This document shows, in pieces, positions 26,816-36,598 of a stretch of DNA of 64,000 nt. Source of the stretch: Terriglobia bacterium (lineage in GTDB: Bacteria > Acidobacteriota > Terriglobia > JAIQFV01); contig JAQUPQ010000003.1 in NCBI GenBank assembly GCA_028716525.1, positions 1 through 64,000 of the forward strand, in the 5' to 3' direction. The stretch's first letter is position 1, and each line of letters opens with the position of its first letter. Made by a program: the position numbers and the translations under genes. The notes under the pieces were generated by a model. The model was not told the DNA's origin. It saw only the letters and a list, made by a program, of their open reading frames with translations, and searched no databases.

Positions 26816-28108
26816 CTATCCCACCCGCTCGATGACTTCTAAACCATCCAAATACGGACGCAGAACCTCCGGAATAACGACGCTCCCGTCTTTCTGCTGG
26901 TAATTTTCAATGATCGCGAGCCAGGTGCGCCCTACCGCCAAGCCGCTGCCATTGAGCGTGTGCAGGAAATCGACCTTCCCCTTTCCATCCGGTCGAAACC
27001 GGATGTTGGCCCGTCGGGCTTGGAAGGCTTCAAAGTTGGAACACGAAGAGATTTCTCGAAACCCCTTCTGCGACGGCAACCACACTTCCAGGTCGTAGGT
27101 CTTGGCGGAGCTGAATCCGGTGTCGCCGGTGCACAGAGTGATCACCCGGTAATGAAGGTTCAACTTCTGCAAAATGGTTTCGGCATCGCGCGTCAACCTC
27201 TCGTGTTGTTCGTAGGAGGTTTCAGGAAGGGCGAATTTCACGAGCTCGACCTTATTGAACTGATGCAGACGAATGAGACCGCGCGTATCTTTACCGTAAC
27301 TCCCCGCCTCACTTCGAAAACAAGGCGTATAAGCGCACAGTGAAATCGGCAAGCGGGAAGTTTCCAAAATTTCGTCACGGTAAATATTGGTTACCGGAAC
27401 TTCCGCCGTGGGAATCATCCAAAGATCGCGAGTTTCTTCACCCACTTTCAGACGAAACAAATCCTCTGCAAATTTCGGCAGGTTTCCCGTCCCAATGAGC
27501 GAGGCGGAGTTCACGGCGAACGGAGGCAGCACCTCGGTGTATCCATTCTCTTTGGTTTGCACGTCCAGCATGAAATTGATGAGGGCACGCTCCAGCCTCG
27601 CCCCGATCCCGGTGTACAGGGCAAAACGCGCACCGGCAATTTTCGATGCCCGCCCGAAATCCAAGATTCCCAGCGCCTCACCCAAGTCCGTATGATCTTT
27701 GGGAGTGAAACCCAGCGAGGGCGGATCCCCCCAGCGACGTTCCTCACGGTTTTCCTCAGAACTCCGGCCGAATGGCACTGTGGCATGGGGAATATTGGGG
27801 ACAAAAAGCAACCAGTCGTGCAGCTTCTGCTCCACTTCGCGCACCTGGGAGTCAAAGCCGGCGATTTGATCCGATACTTCTTTCATGGCGGCGATGGGAG
27901 CCGTGGCGTCCTGTTTGTTCTTCTTCAAACGGGCAATTTCTTCGGAGGCCTTATTGCGCCGCGCCTTCAGTTCCTCACTCTTCGTAAGCAGCTCGCGACG
28001 CTGCTTGTCCAGTGCCAGAAATTCGTCAAGCTTGAGGGTGATGCCGCGCTGCGCGATCTTCTCCACCACCATATCCGGATGATTGCGAACTAAAGCCACA
28101 TCGAGCAT
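26816..28108 (-). CDS. serS: Seryl-tRNA synthetase
   Basis: 430 residues. N-terminal long antiparallel coiled coil (about 28-100) that grips the tRNA-Ser variable arm, then a class II core: motif 2 [18 protein letters not shown], and motif 3 [19 protein letters not shown]. Charges tRNA-Ser, and also tRNA-Sec, which matters because selA is nearby. Upstream of tRNA-Ser(TGA) on the same strand. Confidence 0.97.
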   Translation of the reverse strand: MLDVALVRNHPDMVVEKIAQRGITLKLDEFLALDKQRRELLTKSEELKARRNKASEEIARLKKNKQDATAPIAAMKEVSDQIAGFDSQVREVEQKLHDWLLFVPNIPHATVPFGRSSEENREERRWGDPPSLGFTPKDHTDLGEALGILDFGRASKIAGARFALYTGIGARLERALINFMLDVQTKENGYTEVLPPFAVNSASLIGTGNLPKFAEDLFRLKVGEETRDLWMIPTAEVPVTNIYRDEILETSRLPISLCAYTPCFRSEAGSYGKDTRGLIRLHQFNKVELVKFALPETSYEQHERLTRDAETILQKLNLHYRVITLCTGDTGFSSAKTYDLEVWLPSQKGFREISSCSNFEAFQARRANIRFRPDGKGKVDFLHTLNGSGLAVGRTWLAIIENYQQKDGSVVIPEVLRPYLDGLEVIERVG

Positions 28109-28224
28109 AGGTACCCCACTTCCATTGGATTCTTCATCATGATGAGCGTGCTGAAATGATTACTGCCCCGCCGTCGAAGCGACTCTAACGCACCCCTAAA
28201 AGTTCTGTCAAACAGAGAACGGTC

Positions 28225-28268
28225 TGGATAGACTGGATAGACTGAACTGTGTGCTTTTCAGCTATAAT
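28225..28268 (+). promoter_or_regulatory. Candidate promoter with 9-bp direct repeats before the histidine kinase
   Basis: Three near-identical direct repeats (TCTGGATAG, ACTGGATAG, ACTGAACTG; about 28223-28249) end just upstream of a perfect TATAAT at 28263-28268. The repeats cover the place of the -35 element, so they could be a regulator-binding site for the two-component operon or for the divergent serS. Confidence 0.35.
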
Positions 28269-28300
28269 GCCCACTTGCCTCGATTTTCGATCTTGAACTT

Positions 28301-29908
28301 ATGATGAAATCGATCCGCCACAATCTGCGCCTCAGAACAAAGATTATTGGTCTGGTGACCATCGTCATGATCTCCGTTCTGGCGATTTCCACCTACATCG
28401 GCCACTTCATCACGCAGTTGCTGGTGGAAGAGGATCAATACCATCGCGCTGTGGAATTGGCCTTCGCCAACGCCGATCGCTTAGCAAAGCGGGGAGTCTA
28501 TCTGGACCCCGCCATGCTGGCGCAGGAATTTCAGATTATTCAACGCGACCACGCGGATGTTCAGGGAATCGCCCTCTACCGCCACGGGCCGGGTGGCGCG
28601 CATATCTTGGAATTGGCGGCACCGGCGGGACCCCCGTTGTTGGAGCTGGATGCCCAACCGAAAGTTCAATCAATGTTTGAGTATTACAGCCCCTTTGAAG
28701 GTGTTCAGTCCATCGAAACCGGCCGGGGGAAGGCTCTGGCTTGGATTGTCGGCTCCGAAATCACCGTGAATGGAAAATCAGTGGCTTGTTTGAATCTGAA
28801 AGTGTCCAAGTCCGGCATCAACGTTATTTCGTATGAGCTGATCAAATACAACGTGTTGGTTTTGTTGGTTGCGATTCTCGCGATCGTCATTTTATTAAGC
28901 CTGTCGTTCCACCAGCTGGTCAATCGGCCCATCGAACGCATGCTGGATGCCATGCGGCGGGCCGAAGAGGGAGCGCTCGACACCCGGGTCGATGTGCACC
29001 GCGAAGACGAACTGGGCACCATTGCATTGCGTTTCAATCATATGATGGACCGCGTGAAGGCGCTGAACGAAGCCCTGGCCACTCGGGTGGCGGAGGCCAC
29101 GGACAAACTGCAACAGCGCAACGTGGAGCTTTTGCGGATCAACGAGGAGCTGTTCGAAACACAGCGCCTGCTGGCACGCTCCGAACGATTCGCCATTGCA
29201 GGACAATTGGCGGCGGGCTTGGCACACGAAATCGGAACTCCTCTGAACGCCATCTCCGGTCACGTGCAATTGCTGGCCAAGGCCATCCCGCTTCAAGATG
29301 AAGCCACACGCAAGCGTCTGAAAGTCATTGAGACCCAAATCGAGAACATTGTGCGCGTGGTGAAGGATCTGTTGGCCTCCACTCGAGATACTTCTCTGAC
29401 GCGTTCGGCCACATCCCTGCGCCAATTTTTGGAGGAGATCCTGCTCTTTGCGAAACCGACGCTCGACATGAAGCACATCCACGTGCACACGGAGTTCGAT
29501 TCGAAGCTTCCCCCGATTCCGCTCGACACCCTGCGGATGCAGCAGGTTTTTCTCAATCTCATCAATAATTCCATTGATGCCATGCCGGGCGGTGGAACCA
29601 TCCGTCTGCGGACGCGATTGCGTCCCCCGACGCACGGAGCAGATGCGGTCGTCATCGAATTTTCAGACACGGGAACGGGCATCGCCCACGAACACTTGCA
29701 ACGAATCTTTGAAGCTTCCTTTACGACCAAACGCATTGGAAGTGGCGCCGGATTGGGGCTGGCCATTTCCAAGCAAATTATCAAAGCCCACGGCGGCGAC
29801 ATCGTCGCGGAAAGGCCTGAAGAAGGCGGGGCCCGCTTCATCATCGAGCTCCCGCTCTCTGCCACCGAAACAATCCATGCCAACACCGTTGAATATTCTC
29901 GTCGTTGA
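28301..29908 (+). CDS. Sensor histidine kinase, NtrB/ZraS type
   Basis: 535 residues. Membrane segments at about 14-37 and 181-204 enclose a periplasmic sensor region; HAMP about 205-257; a coiled coil; HisKA with H309 in LAAGLAHEIGTPLNAI; HATPase_c with N-box FLNLINNSIDAM, G1 FSDTGTGI and G2 GSGAGLGLAIS. Signal unknown. It overlaps the regulator gene by 32 nt, so the two are translationally coupled. No clear ribosome-binding site at the ATG. Confidence 0.9.
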   Translation: MMKSIRHNLRLRTKIIGLVTIVMISVLAISTYIGHFITQLLVEEDQYHRAVELAFANADRLAKRGVYLDPAMLAQEFQIIQRDHADVQGIALYRHGPGGAHILELAAPAGPPLLELDAQPKVQSMFEYYSPFEGVQSIETGRGKALAWIVGSEITVNGKSVACLNLKVSKSGINVISYELIKYNVLVLLVAILAIVILLSLSFHQLVNRPIERMLDAMRRAEEGALDTRVDVHREDELGTIALRFNHMMDRVKALNEALATRVAEATDKLQQRNVELLRINEELFETQRLLARSERFAIAGQLAAGLAHEIGTPLNAISGHVQLLAKAIPLQDEATRKRLKVIETQIENIVRVVKDLLASTRDTSLTRSATSLRQFLEEILLFAKPTLDMKHIHVHTEFDSKLPPIPLDTLRMQQVFLNLINNSIDAMPGGGTIRLRTRLRPPTHGADAVVIEFSDTGTGIAHEHLQRIFEASFTTKRIGSGAGLGLAISKQIIKAHGGDIVAERPEEGGARFIIELPLSATETIHANTVEYSRR

Positions 29909-31238
29909 CGACGATCCCACCACGCTGCAGCTGCTGCACGAATCCCTGGCCGGCGAGGGACATGCGGTCACCACCTCGACCAGCGGCGAGGAAGCCTTAA
30001 AACTCGGGCACGAGCAGGCGTTCGACGTCGTCATCAGCGACATCAAGATGGGTCTGGGAGTGAGTGGACTGGACGTGTTGAAGAGTTTTCGACAGATCAA
30101 TCCCCAGGCCGACGTGATTCTTATGACCGCGTTCGGCTCGATGGAAACCGCCATCGAAGCGGTCAAGGCCGGGGCCTACGACTACATTTCCAAACCTTTT
30201 CGCTTGGAAGAAATCCTCCTGATGCTGGAACGCCTGGTGGAGCGGCAACGGCTGCAAAGTGAAAACATAAACCTGCGGCATCAACTGGAAGAACGCTTTT
30301 CACTCTCTTCCATCGTGGGACGTTCTCCGCAGATGGTCGAGGTCTTCAAGAAAATCGGCTATGTCGCCGATAGCCGCTCGACCGTACTGATTACCGGGGA
30401 AAGCGGAACCGGCAAGGAACTGGTCGCCAAGGCGATCCATTACAACAGCGGTCGGGCTTCCAAAAAATTCCTCGCCATCAACTGCGGCGCGTTAACGGAG
30501 TCATTGCTGGAATCGGAGTTGTTCGGACACGTCCGCGGCGCCTTTACCGGCGCCATGACAAACAAGAAAGGGATCTTTGAAGCGGCGGAAGGCGGGACGG
30601 TCTTCCTGGATGAAGTATCGGAGATGTCTACGGCGCTGCAGGTGAAATTGCTCCGGGTGCTGGACGAACAGGAAGTTCGTCCGGTGGGCGGATCCAACTC
30701 GATTCATTTCGATGTCCGCATTATTGCCGCCAGCAACAAGGACCTCCAGGAGACCGTGGAACAAGGAAAATTCCGGCACGATCTCTTGTACCGGCTGAAC
30801 GTCATCAACATTCACTTGCCGCCGCTCCGCGAACGCCGCGACGATATTCCCCTGTTGATCGGACACTTCCTGAAAAAATTCAGTCAACCGTCTTCCTCTC
30901 CTTTGACTCTGGCCGACGATGCCCTCGATGTCTTGACCCATTATTCCTGGCCCGGCAATGTCCGAGAATTGGAAAATACCATCGAATCCTCTGTGGCCTT
31001 GACTCGCACCGGTGTGATTACCGCCAAGGAATTGCCCGCCCGCCTCAGAGAACAGCCTTCCACGGCCCCCACCGAAAACATCTTCTCCGATATGCCTTCA
31101 CTGGATGAGCTTGAACGCCGCTATCTGCTGCGCGCCTTGGAGGCTGCCGGAAACAACAAATCCCGTGCCGCTGAAATTCTGGGCGTCAATCGAAAAACCT
31201 TGTACCGCATGGCGGAACGGTATGGAATTAAGATCTGA
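29877..31238 (+). CDS. Sigma-54-dependent response regulator, NtrC family
   Basis: 453 residues from ATG 29877; the frame continues upstream antisense-free inside the kinase but the receiver domain starts here (NILVVDDDPTT). D55 is the phosphoacceptor and K106 the conserved lysine. AAA+ domain: Walker A GESGTGKE (174-181), the sigma-54 contact loop GAFTGA (221-226), Walker B TVFLDEVSEM. Fis-type helix-turn-helix at the C terminus (NNKSRAAEILGVNRKTLYR). The intact GAFTGA means it should activate sigma-54 promoters. Its TGA stop merges into a heptad array. Confidence 0.93.
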   Translation: MPTPLNILVVDDDPTTLQLLHESLAGEGHAVTTSTSGEEALKLGHEQAFDVVISDIKMGLGVSGLDVLKSFRQINPQADVILMTAFGSMETAIEAVKAGAYDYISKPFRLEEILLMLERLVERQRLQSENINLRHQLEERFSLSSIVGRSPQMVEVFKKIGYVADSRSTVLITGESGTGKELVAKAIHYNSGRASKKFLAINCGALTESLLESELFGHVRGAFTGAMTNKKGIFEAAEGGTVFLDEVSEMSTALQVKLLRVLDEQEVRPVGGSNSIHFDVRIIAASNKDLQETVEQGKFRHDLLYRLNVINIHLPPLRERRDDIPLLIGHFLKKFSQPSSSPLTLADDALDVLTHYSWPGNVRELENTIESSVALTRTGVITAKELPARLREQPSTAPTENIFSDMPSLDELERRYLLRALEAAGNNKSRAAEILGVNRKTLYRMAERYGIKI

Positions 31239-31288
31239 GTGACGAGTGGCGAGGAGACAGTGGTTAGTGACGAGTGATTAGTGGCGAG
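31238..31288. repeat. Heptad array at the ntrC-type stop codon (left half)
   Basis: Seven units on a strict 7-bp register: AGTGACG, AGTGGCG, AGGAGAC, AGTGGTT, AGTGACG, AGTGATT, AGTGGCG. The first base is the last base of the regulator's TGA stop. The first four units (28 bp) recur as a perfect inverted repeat at 31749-31776. Confidence 0.9.
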
Positions 31289-31322
31289 AAAGGAATGCTG
31301 CGGCTAGTTGACTCTTAGCGTG

Positions 31323-31703
31323 TTATGCAGCGCGCACATTGAGTTTCCGACGCAACCCATTCAGCATTTTGCGCACTTCTTCCAAAATTGCAGTTGCTAA
31401 TACTGCTTGTTGAGGTGAACAAAGACTGAGGTCCTGGGCGAGCATTAATTGGGTATCAAGTTCTGCAGCCGAACCCTGAGCATGGGAAATGAATTGAATG
31501 AATTCTTTCGTTGTGTGTCGTGCCTGCCCCTCTGCGATGTTCGAAGGGACAGAAACCGCAGCACGACGCAACTGCGAAACCAGGCCAAATCTTTCATCTT
31601 GTGGAAACCCCCGCGTCAACTCGTAAATCTCTTTCACCAACAGCATGGCCTTTTGCCAGACCAGTAGATCCCGATAACTCTTCGGCCCGTCGGCATTCTC
31701 CAT
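31323..31703 (-). CDS. Four-helix-bundle protein, S23 / 23S-rRNA intervening-sequence family
   Basis: 126 residues. SYRDLLVWQKAMLLVKEIY, then RFGLVSQLRRAAVSVPSNIAEG and FIQFISHAQGSAAELDTQL are the signature of the four-helix-bundle family (TIGR02436), first seen in open frames inside 23S rRNA intervening sequences of spirochaetes; structurally related to the Avd accessory protein of diversity-generating retroelements. The start at 31703 has AGAGGAG 5 nt upstream. Here it is not in an rRNA gene but alone in the loop of a heptad inverted repeat. Function unknown; RNA or nucleic-acid binding is suspected for the family. Confidence 0.88.
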   Translation of the reverse strand: MENADGPKSYRDLLVWQKAMLLVKEIYELTRGFPQDERFGLVSQLRRAAVSVPSNIAEGQARHTTKEFIQFISHAQGSAAELDTQLMLAQDLSLCSPQQAVLATAILEEVRKMLNGLRRKLNVRAA

Positions 31704-31727
31704 AGAATCTCCTCTGGGGGGTGTTCT

Positions 31728-31853
31728 GGTCACTTTTCACTTATCAATAACCACTGTCTCCTCGCCACTCGTCACTAACCACTGTCTCCTCGGCACTGAT
31801 TTCTCGTCACCATCCACTCATCACTAACCACTAATCACTTCTCACTAACCACT
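31728..31853. repeat. Heptad array at the purH 3' end (right half)
   Basis: Eighteen consecutive 7-bp units with no slip in register, mostly of the form NNNCACT (AACCACT five times, CGTCACT, CGCCACT, CATCACT) and with GTCTCCT twice. Ends 5 nt from the purH stop codon. Contains the complement of the 28-bp block at 31238-31265. Confidence 0.9.
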
Positions 31854-31858
31854 GCTCT

Positions 31859-33454
31859 TCAATGCCGAAAATGCCGCACTCCGGTGAACACCATCGCCAA
31901 GTTCCTCTCATTGGCGGCGGCGATGACTTCGGCGTCCCGCACGGAACCACCGGGTTGGATGATGGCTCGCGCACCCGCCTCGGCAGCAGCGTCAACTCCA
32001 TCGCGGAACGGAAAGAAGGCGTCAGAAGCCACCACACTTTCGGCCAACGACAATTGGCCGGCCGCGGCCTTCATCACGGCCAACTTCACGGAATCGACGC
32101 GGCTCATTTGACCCGCCCCGATGCCCAGCGTGTGTTGATCTTTTGCAAATACGATGGCGTTCGACTTCACATGCTTTACCACGCGCCAGGCAAAACGCAA
32201 CGCCGCCCATTCCGCTTCCGAGGGGTCCCGCTGACTCACCACTTGAATCTTCGACTCATCGAGCAAGGTGGCATTGTGTGTCTGCGCCAGAAACCCGCCG
32301 TCAATTTGCCGCCAATCGATCTGCCCCACCGCGTCCCCGGATTTTTCTGAAGATCGCTCCAACAATCTCAAATTCTTTTTCTTCATGAAAATCTCGAATA
32401 CCTCGGTTTCATATTGCGGGGCCACTATCGCTTCCACAAAAATCTTCGAAACCTCTTCAGCCAGGGTGCGGTTCACGGGGCGATTGAAAGCCATCACGGA
32501 ACCAAAGGCCGACACAGGATCGCAGGCCAGAGCCAACTTGTACGCCCCCGTCACGTCTTCGGCTGAGGCCACACCACAGGGATTGTTGTGTTTCATCAAT
32601 ACCGCCGTGGGGACATCAAATTCCATCGCCAGACGCCACGCCGAATCCAGATCCAACAGATTGTTGTAAGAGAGTTCTTTGCCTTGCAGGGGTTCGGCGG
32701 CGGCCAGGCAATCTCTGGAACGTCCCGCCTCCAAATACACGGCCGCCAACTGGTGGGGGTTTTCTCCATAGCGCAGCTCCCGGACTTTCTTCATGGAAAG
32801 AACCCGCTCATACGGGAAAGAGGGGATCGACCGATTAACGGATTGGCCGTCGTCGGAGACCCTCCAGTCTCCCATCTGTTGTTGAATGGCGGCGTCATAA
32901 GCAGTGGCGGTTTCAAACGCTTGCTGGGCCAAACGCAACCGACGGTCCAGCGACAAGGACCCCTCGTTCTTTTTCAAATCGCGCACCACCTCGGCGTACT
33001 GACGCGGAGCCACCACCACGGCCACATCCATAAAATTTTTTGCCGCAGCGCGAATCAGGGTGACGCCGCCGATGTCGATGTTCTCAATCAGTTCATCGCA
33101 CCGGGCGGCCGGCAAGGCCGCCACCAGTTCGAAGGGATACAAATTCACAACCACCATGTCGATGGGTTCAATGCCCAGCGATTTCAGGGCTTCCATGTGC
33201 GTCGGGTTGGATCGGTTCGCCAACAATCCTCCGTGGATGGCGGGATGAAGAGTCTTCACGCGTCCGTCTAAAATTTCCGGAGATTGCGTCACTTGCGACA
33301 CATCGCGCACCGGAATGGAGGCTTCCCGCAGCATCCGGGCGGTGCCGCCGGTGGATATAATGTGAATACCAAAATCCACCAGACGTTTGGCGAAATCCGT
33401 CAGTCCGGTCTTGTCATGAACACTGATCAGGGCGGTCTGAATGCGACGATTCAT
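31859..33454 (-). CDS. purH: Bifunctional AICAR transformylase/IMP cyclohydrolase
   Basis: 531 residues. N-terminal MGS-like cyclohydrolase domain ([41 protein letters not shown]) and C-terminal transformylase domain with [14 protein letters not shown] and the late [15 protein letters not shown]. Catalyses the last two steps of IMP synthesis. Start at ATG 33454; a GTG six codons earlier is possible. Its stop lies beside a heptad array. Confidence 0.96.
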   Translation of the reverse strand: MNRRIQTALISVHDKTGLTDFAKRLVDFGIHIISTGGTARMLREASIPVRDVSQVTQSPEILDGRVKTLHPAIHGGLLANRSNPTHMEALKSLGIEPIDMVVVNLYPFELVAALPAARCDELIENIDIGGVTLIRAAAKNFMDVAVVVAPRQYAEVVRDLKKNEGSLSLDRRLRLAQQAFETATAYDAAIQQQMGDWRVSDDGQSVNRSIPSFPYERVLSMKKVRELRYGENPHQLAAVYLEAGRSRDCLAAAEPLQGKELSYNNLLDLDSAWRLAMEFDVPTAVLMKHNNPCGVASAEDVTGAYKLALACDPVSAFGSVMAFNRPVNRTLAEEVSKIFVEAIVAPQYETEVFEIFMKKKNLRLLERSSEKSGDAVGQIDWRQIDGGFLAQTHNATLLDESKIQVVSQRDPSEAEWAALRFAWRVVKHVKSNAIVFAKDQHTLGIGAGQMSRVDSVKLAVMKAAAGQLSLAESVVASDAFFPFRDGVDAAAEAGARAIIQPGGSVRDAEVIAAANERNLAMVFTGVRHFRH

Positions 33455-33512
33455 AATTGTTTTCCCGGTCACACAAGGTCATGGGATTCGAAAATCGGTT
33501 GGTTGACGCGCA

Positions 33513-34154
33513 CTAACTATTTTCCGCGGGAGGAGAATCCGGCGGTGTGTCCGGCGACACAGACGGCGTCTTGACCGGAGCGGCCTGGAATTTCACTTTC
33601 GGGCCATCCAACACCACCATAAAAGCCACGGCGCGGCACTGGTTCGACTGAATCATGTGCCGCGTCTTCTGGTCCACAAAGGAGGCGAAAGCTTCAAACG
33701 AAGGAACTTTCGAAGTGTCGTGAAACTCGTCCCGACACTCCTTGAGTGCTTCGTACAATCTCAAAATCTTCTGAACATCGTTTTCCGGCCGGGCCACGAC
33801 TTGTCGAAACAGAACCGCCCGCATCGATCCGCGTCTTGCTGCGGAGGAAGTATCGGGGCTCGGACGCGCTCCCGGAGTCAGGGAATAAGGGCGCAGTCGC
33901 CCTTCTTCCAGCATTCTCATCCGTGTCCGCCACAAATCGCTGAAGACGGAGAACCGGGCCGCCAGGGTGTTATACCGGAAGCGCAGGTGCGAACTCAGCT
34001 TTTGTGTATCGCTGAATTTCTTGAGACCGAATTCCACGCGGGTCTGGCGATCCAGCGGCGGCTTCTTGGCTCCGCCATTGAAAAAGACGTCGTACTCGAT
34101 CTTGAGACGCCGGAGGTTGTCGGCCACCAAATCCAATTCTTCATCGACCGTCAT
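33513..34154 (-). CDS. Conserved protein resembling the MXAN_5187 C-terminal domain
   Basis: 213 residues, no signal peptide. LRRLKIEYDVFFNGGAKKPP, LSSHLRFRYNTLAARFSVFSDLW and RMLEEGRL are the pattern of a family named after MXAN_5187 of Myxococcus, as I remember it. A variable linker (about 92-110) precedes a helical segment and a Pro/Ser tail. Function unknown. 58 nt upstream of purH on the same strand and divergent from selA. Confidence 0.5.
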   Translation of the reverse strand: MTVDEELDLVADNLRRLKIEYDVFFNGGAKKPPLDRQTRVEFGLKKFSDTQKLSSHLRFRYNTLAARFSVFSDLWRTRMRMLEEGRLRPYSLTPGARPSPDTSSAARRGSMRAVLFRQVVARPENDVQKILRLYEALKECRDEFHDTSKVPSFEAFASFVDQKTRHMIQSNQCRAVAFMVVLDGPKVKFQAAPVKTPSVSPDTPPDSPPAENS

Positions 34155-34237
34155 AAAAAATCGAGTCTAGAGCCTGCCGTTGGAGGCCGTCAATCAAAAA
34201 TTTGACACTTCAATTTTGCCTGTGATTGAATGCTCCA

Positions 34238-35701
34238 ATGCCTCAATCAACCCCTGCTGTGCGACGTCCCAAACACGCAAAAAGAAATTCCAATGCCCCG
34301 GAAGAACTGCTCCGCCAAATACCCGCGGTGGATCAAATTCTGCGTCAGACGGCCTGGGTGCAGCTTCTCGAACGTTTCCCCCATGGGGCGGTAGTGGAGG
34401 TTTTGCGGAGTCAGCTCACCCGCATGCGTCAACAAGCACGTCTCGGAAAACTGGATCGAGAAGCATTCGGCCGGGCATTGGAGGCCTTGCCGGAGAGCAC
34501 GCGTCTATTGCTCGAAAAACAATTTCTCCCCTCGCTTAAAAAAGTGATCAACGCCACGGGCGTGATCCTCCACACCAACCTGGGACGCGCGCCGCTCGGG
34601 AAAGCAGCGCTGGAGAGAATTCACGAGGTGGCGACCTCCTACTCCAATCTGGAATTTGATCTTGAAAGGAATGAGAGGGGTCGGAGGGATGTTCACGCGG
34701 CACGTCTCCTCACGCGCCTGCTTCCCGCCGAAGCAGCGTTGGTGGTTAACAACAACGCCGCCGCGGTGTGGCTGGCGTTGAACTCCTTGGCGGAGGGCGG
34801 CGAGGTGATTGTCTCCCGGGGCGAATTGGTGGAAATCGGCGGGTCCTTTCGAATTCCTGAAATCATGCGTAAAAGCGGGGCCGTGCTTCGCGAAGTCGGC
34901 ACCACCAACCGGACCCGGGTGAGCGATTACGCCCGCGCTATCAACAAGAACACGCGGTTGATCCTGCGCGTGCATCGCAGCAACTTCCGCGTGGTGGGCT
35001 TTACCGAGCAACCGCCGCTTCAGGAACTCGTCCGGCTGGCCCACAAGAAAAAACTTCGGGTGCTCGAAGATCTCGGCAGCGGATGCCTGGTGGACTTGAA
35101 ATCGTCCGGCCTTTCAGAAGAACCCACGGTCGAGGAGAGCTTAAAAGCGGGAGTCGATGTGGTGACGTTCAGCGGCGACAAGCTGTTGGGCGGTCCGCAA
35201 TCCGGCATCATTTTGGGTCGAAGGAAGCTGATTGAACCCCTGCGGGCCAATCCCATTTACCGTGCTCTGCGCGTCGATAAGCTCACCTTGGCAGCGCTTG
35301 AAGCCACACTTCTGGCTTACCTTCGGAAAGACGAAAGAGAGACCCTGCCGATCTTGAAAATGATCTTTGCTCCGGCGAATGAGATCCGACTTCGTTCGGA
35401 ACGCTTTGTCGAGAAAGCTCAGAATGCGCTTCCTTACAATTCCGGTATTTCATTCCAGATCATCGAGGGAAAATCCGTTATGGGCGGGGGGTCCACACCC
35501 GGGGAAAGCCTCCCCACGTTTCTGATTTCTGTTCGCGCCGCTTCCTATTCTGCCGGAAATCTGGAAAAGCATTTCCGCACTCAGCTCATTCCCATCCTTG
35601 TTCGCGTTGAACACAATCAGGTTTTAATTGATCTTCGGACCGTCTTCCCCACCGAAGAAGACCATCTTCTCAATCATCTCGTTCTCTTGTTGAATTCGTG
35701 A
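34238..35701 (+). CDS. selA: L-seryl-tRNA(Sec) selenium transferase (selenocysteine synthase)
   Basis: 487 residues, usual length. RQIPAVDQILRQ at the N terminus, NATGVILHTNLGRAPLG, VNNNAAAVWLALN, EIGGSFRIPEIM, and PLP lysine K315 in FSGDKLLGGPQSGI. Converts seryl-tRNA(Sec) to selenocysteyl-tRNA(Sec) using selenophosphate. ATG 34238 chosen over a TTG 4 codons earlier; neither has a clear ribosome-binding site. selB, selD and tRNA-Sec are not in the window. A decayed second SelA C terminus lies at 36599-36773. Confidence 0.95.
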   Translation: MPQSTPAVRRPKHAKRNSNAPEELLRQIPAVDQILRQTAWVQLLERFPHGAVVEVLRSQLTRMRQQARLGKLDREAFGRALEALPESTRLLLEKQFLPSLKKVINATGVILHTNLGRAPLGKAALERIHEVATSYSNLEFDLERNERGRRDVHAARLLTRLLPAEAALVVNNNAAAVWLALNSLAEGGEVIVSRGELVEIGGSFRIPEIMRKSGAVLREVGTTNRTRVSDYARAINKNTRLILRVHRSNFRVVGFTEQPPLQELVRLAHKKKLRVLEDLGSGCLVDLKSSGLSEEPTVEESLKAGVDVVTFSGDKLLGGPQSGIILGRRKLIEPLRANPIYRALRVDKLTLAALEATLLAYLRKDERETLPILKMIFAPANEIRLRSERFVEKAQNALPYNSGISFQIIEGKSVMGGGSTPGESLPTFLISVRAASYSAGNLEKHFRTQLIPILVRVEHNQVLIDLRTVFPTEEDHLLNHLVLLLNS

Positions 35702-36022
35702 CACCTCGGCATCACAGACGCATTTGTGGAATGAGCTGAAAAGGCGGAGTTCACCGTTTTTGGATTTTTGCGGGGCGTGAACCTGCGCCTTGCCGAGAGG
35801 ACCACGCCTCCCAAGAAAAAACAACCCCGGGGGGTCCAAGGAAAGCATTTGGAGGTATACTTGTCTTATGCCGTGGACCAATATGGAAGTCCCGGTTAAT
35901 CCGATAAAATAAGTGGCGTTGCTGATCATCAGCAGCCCCCGTGTCGAAATCGAAGTCGGACATTGTCGTCCTTAACCGGCTTGAAGGTCGGCGCGATCAC
36001 ATGTCTCAGGAGAGGAACATAA
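35702..36022. other. Interval between selA and the secreted protein at 36023
   Basis: 321 nt with no gene I can support. It has a 13-bp perfect palindrome, GCTGATCATCAGC, at 35931-35943, and the ribosome-binding site of the next gene. No selB start is visible. Confidence 0.4.
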
Positions 36023-36550
36023 ATGCGAAACACATTGATGATTACAACAATACTGGCAACTGTCCTCACGCTGTCGACAGCCCGACCTGCCTACGCCGGG
36101 GCCCTCAAATCAGCACAAGACTGCGTCCTCGGCAAGCGCGTGGTGACGAGCGACGGACACAAAGGAAAGATCACCCGCGTGGATCGCGCCTGGAGCTACT
36201 GTTATGTCTTGCAGGATGATACGGGCAAGGAAGTCAGTTATCTGTACTCGCTGCTTCAAACCGACGACGCCAACAGCCCGAAGAGCGATCATAACGACAA
36301 GCTGGTCATCGGCAAGTACAACTGCTGGGTCGGGACTGAGGGCGCAGCCTCAGGATTTCAGGTCACCGGGCCTTCCACGTACGAAAGCGATGGTAAGAAA
36401 GGCACGTACCAATTGGAACCGTCCGGAAAAATTGTGTTTAAAAGCGGACCGTTTTCGACTTTCCACGCCAAGCTTCTCTCCGACCGGAGGGTCGGGCTGA
36501 ATATGACCGGCGGTACGTTCTACAACATGACCTGTGATCCGCCTAAATAG
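36023..36550 (+). CDS. Secreted protein of unknown function
   Basis: 175 residues. Signal peptide 1-25 (TILATVLTLSTARPAYAG). The mature protein has four cysteines (DCVLG, SYCYV, YNCWV, NMTCDPP) that could form two disulfides. The N-terminal half resembles an SH3-like fold (GKRVVTSDGHKGKITRV, WSYCYVLQDDTGKE); the C-terminal half has STYESDGKKGTYQLEPSGKIVFKSG, a pattern of small exported proteins. GGAG and GGAAC precede the ATG. It sits between intact selA and a selA remnant. Confidence 0.65.
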   Translation: MRNTLMITTILATVLTLSTARPAYAGALKSAQDCVLGKRVVTSDGHKGKITRVDRAWSYCYVLQDDTGKEVSYLYSLLQTDDANSPKSDHNDKLVIGKYNCWVGTEGAASGFQVTGPSTYESDGKKGTYQLEPSGKIVFKSGPFSTFHAKLLSDRRVGLNMTGGTFYNMTCDPPK

Positions 36551-36598
36551 ACGGTCCGCCGCGGCTCAGCGAGAAACCATTCCCTCTTCTTGATTGAG

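Noticed and set aside
28225-28268. Sigma-54 (-24/-12) promoter for the two-component operon
   Set aside because: No GG-N10-GC pair at the right spacing was found near the start; the TATAAT element is a better candidate.
31728-31853. Heptad arrays as a CRISPR array
   Set aside because: Units are 7 bp without unique spacers, no cas gene is present, and the partner array is inverted.
34238-35701. Nearby selenoprotein with an in-frame TGA
   Set aside because: I looked for frames interrupted by a single TGA near selA; none showed a continuing conserved domain. The only broken frame is the selA remnant itself.
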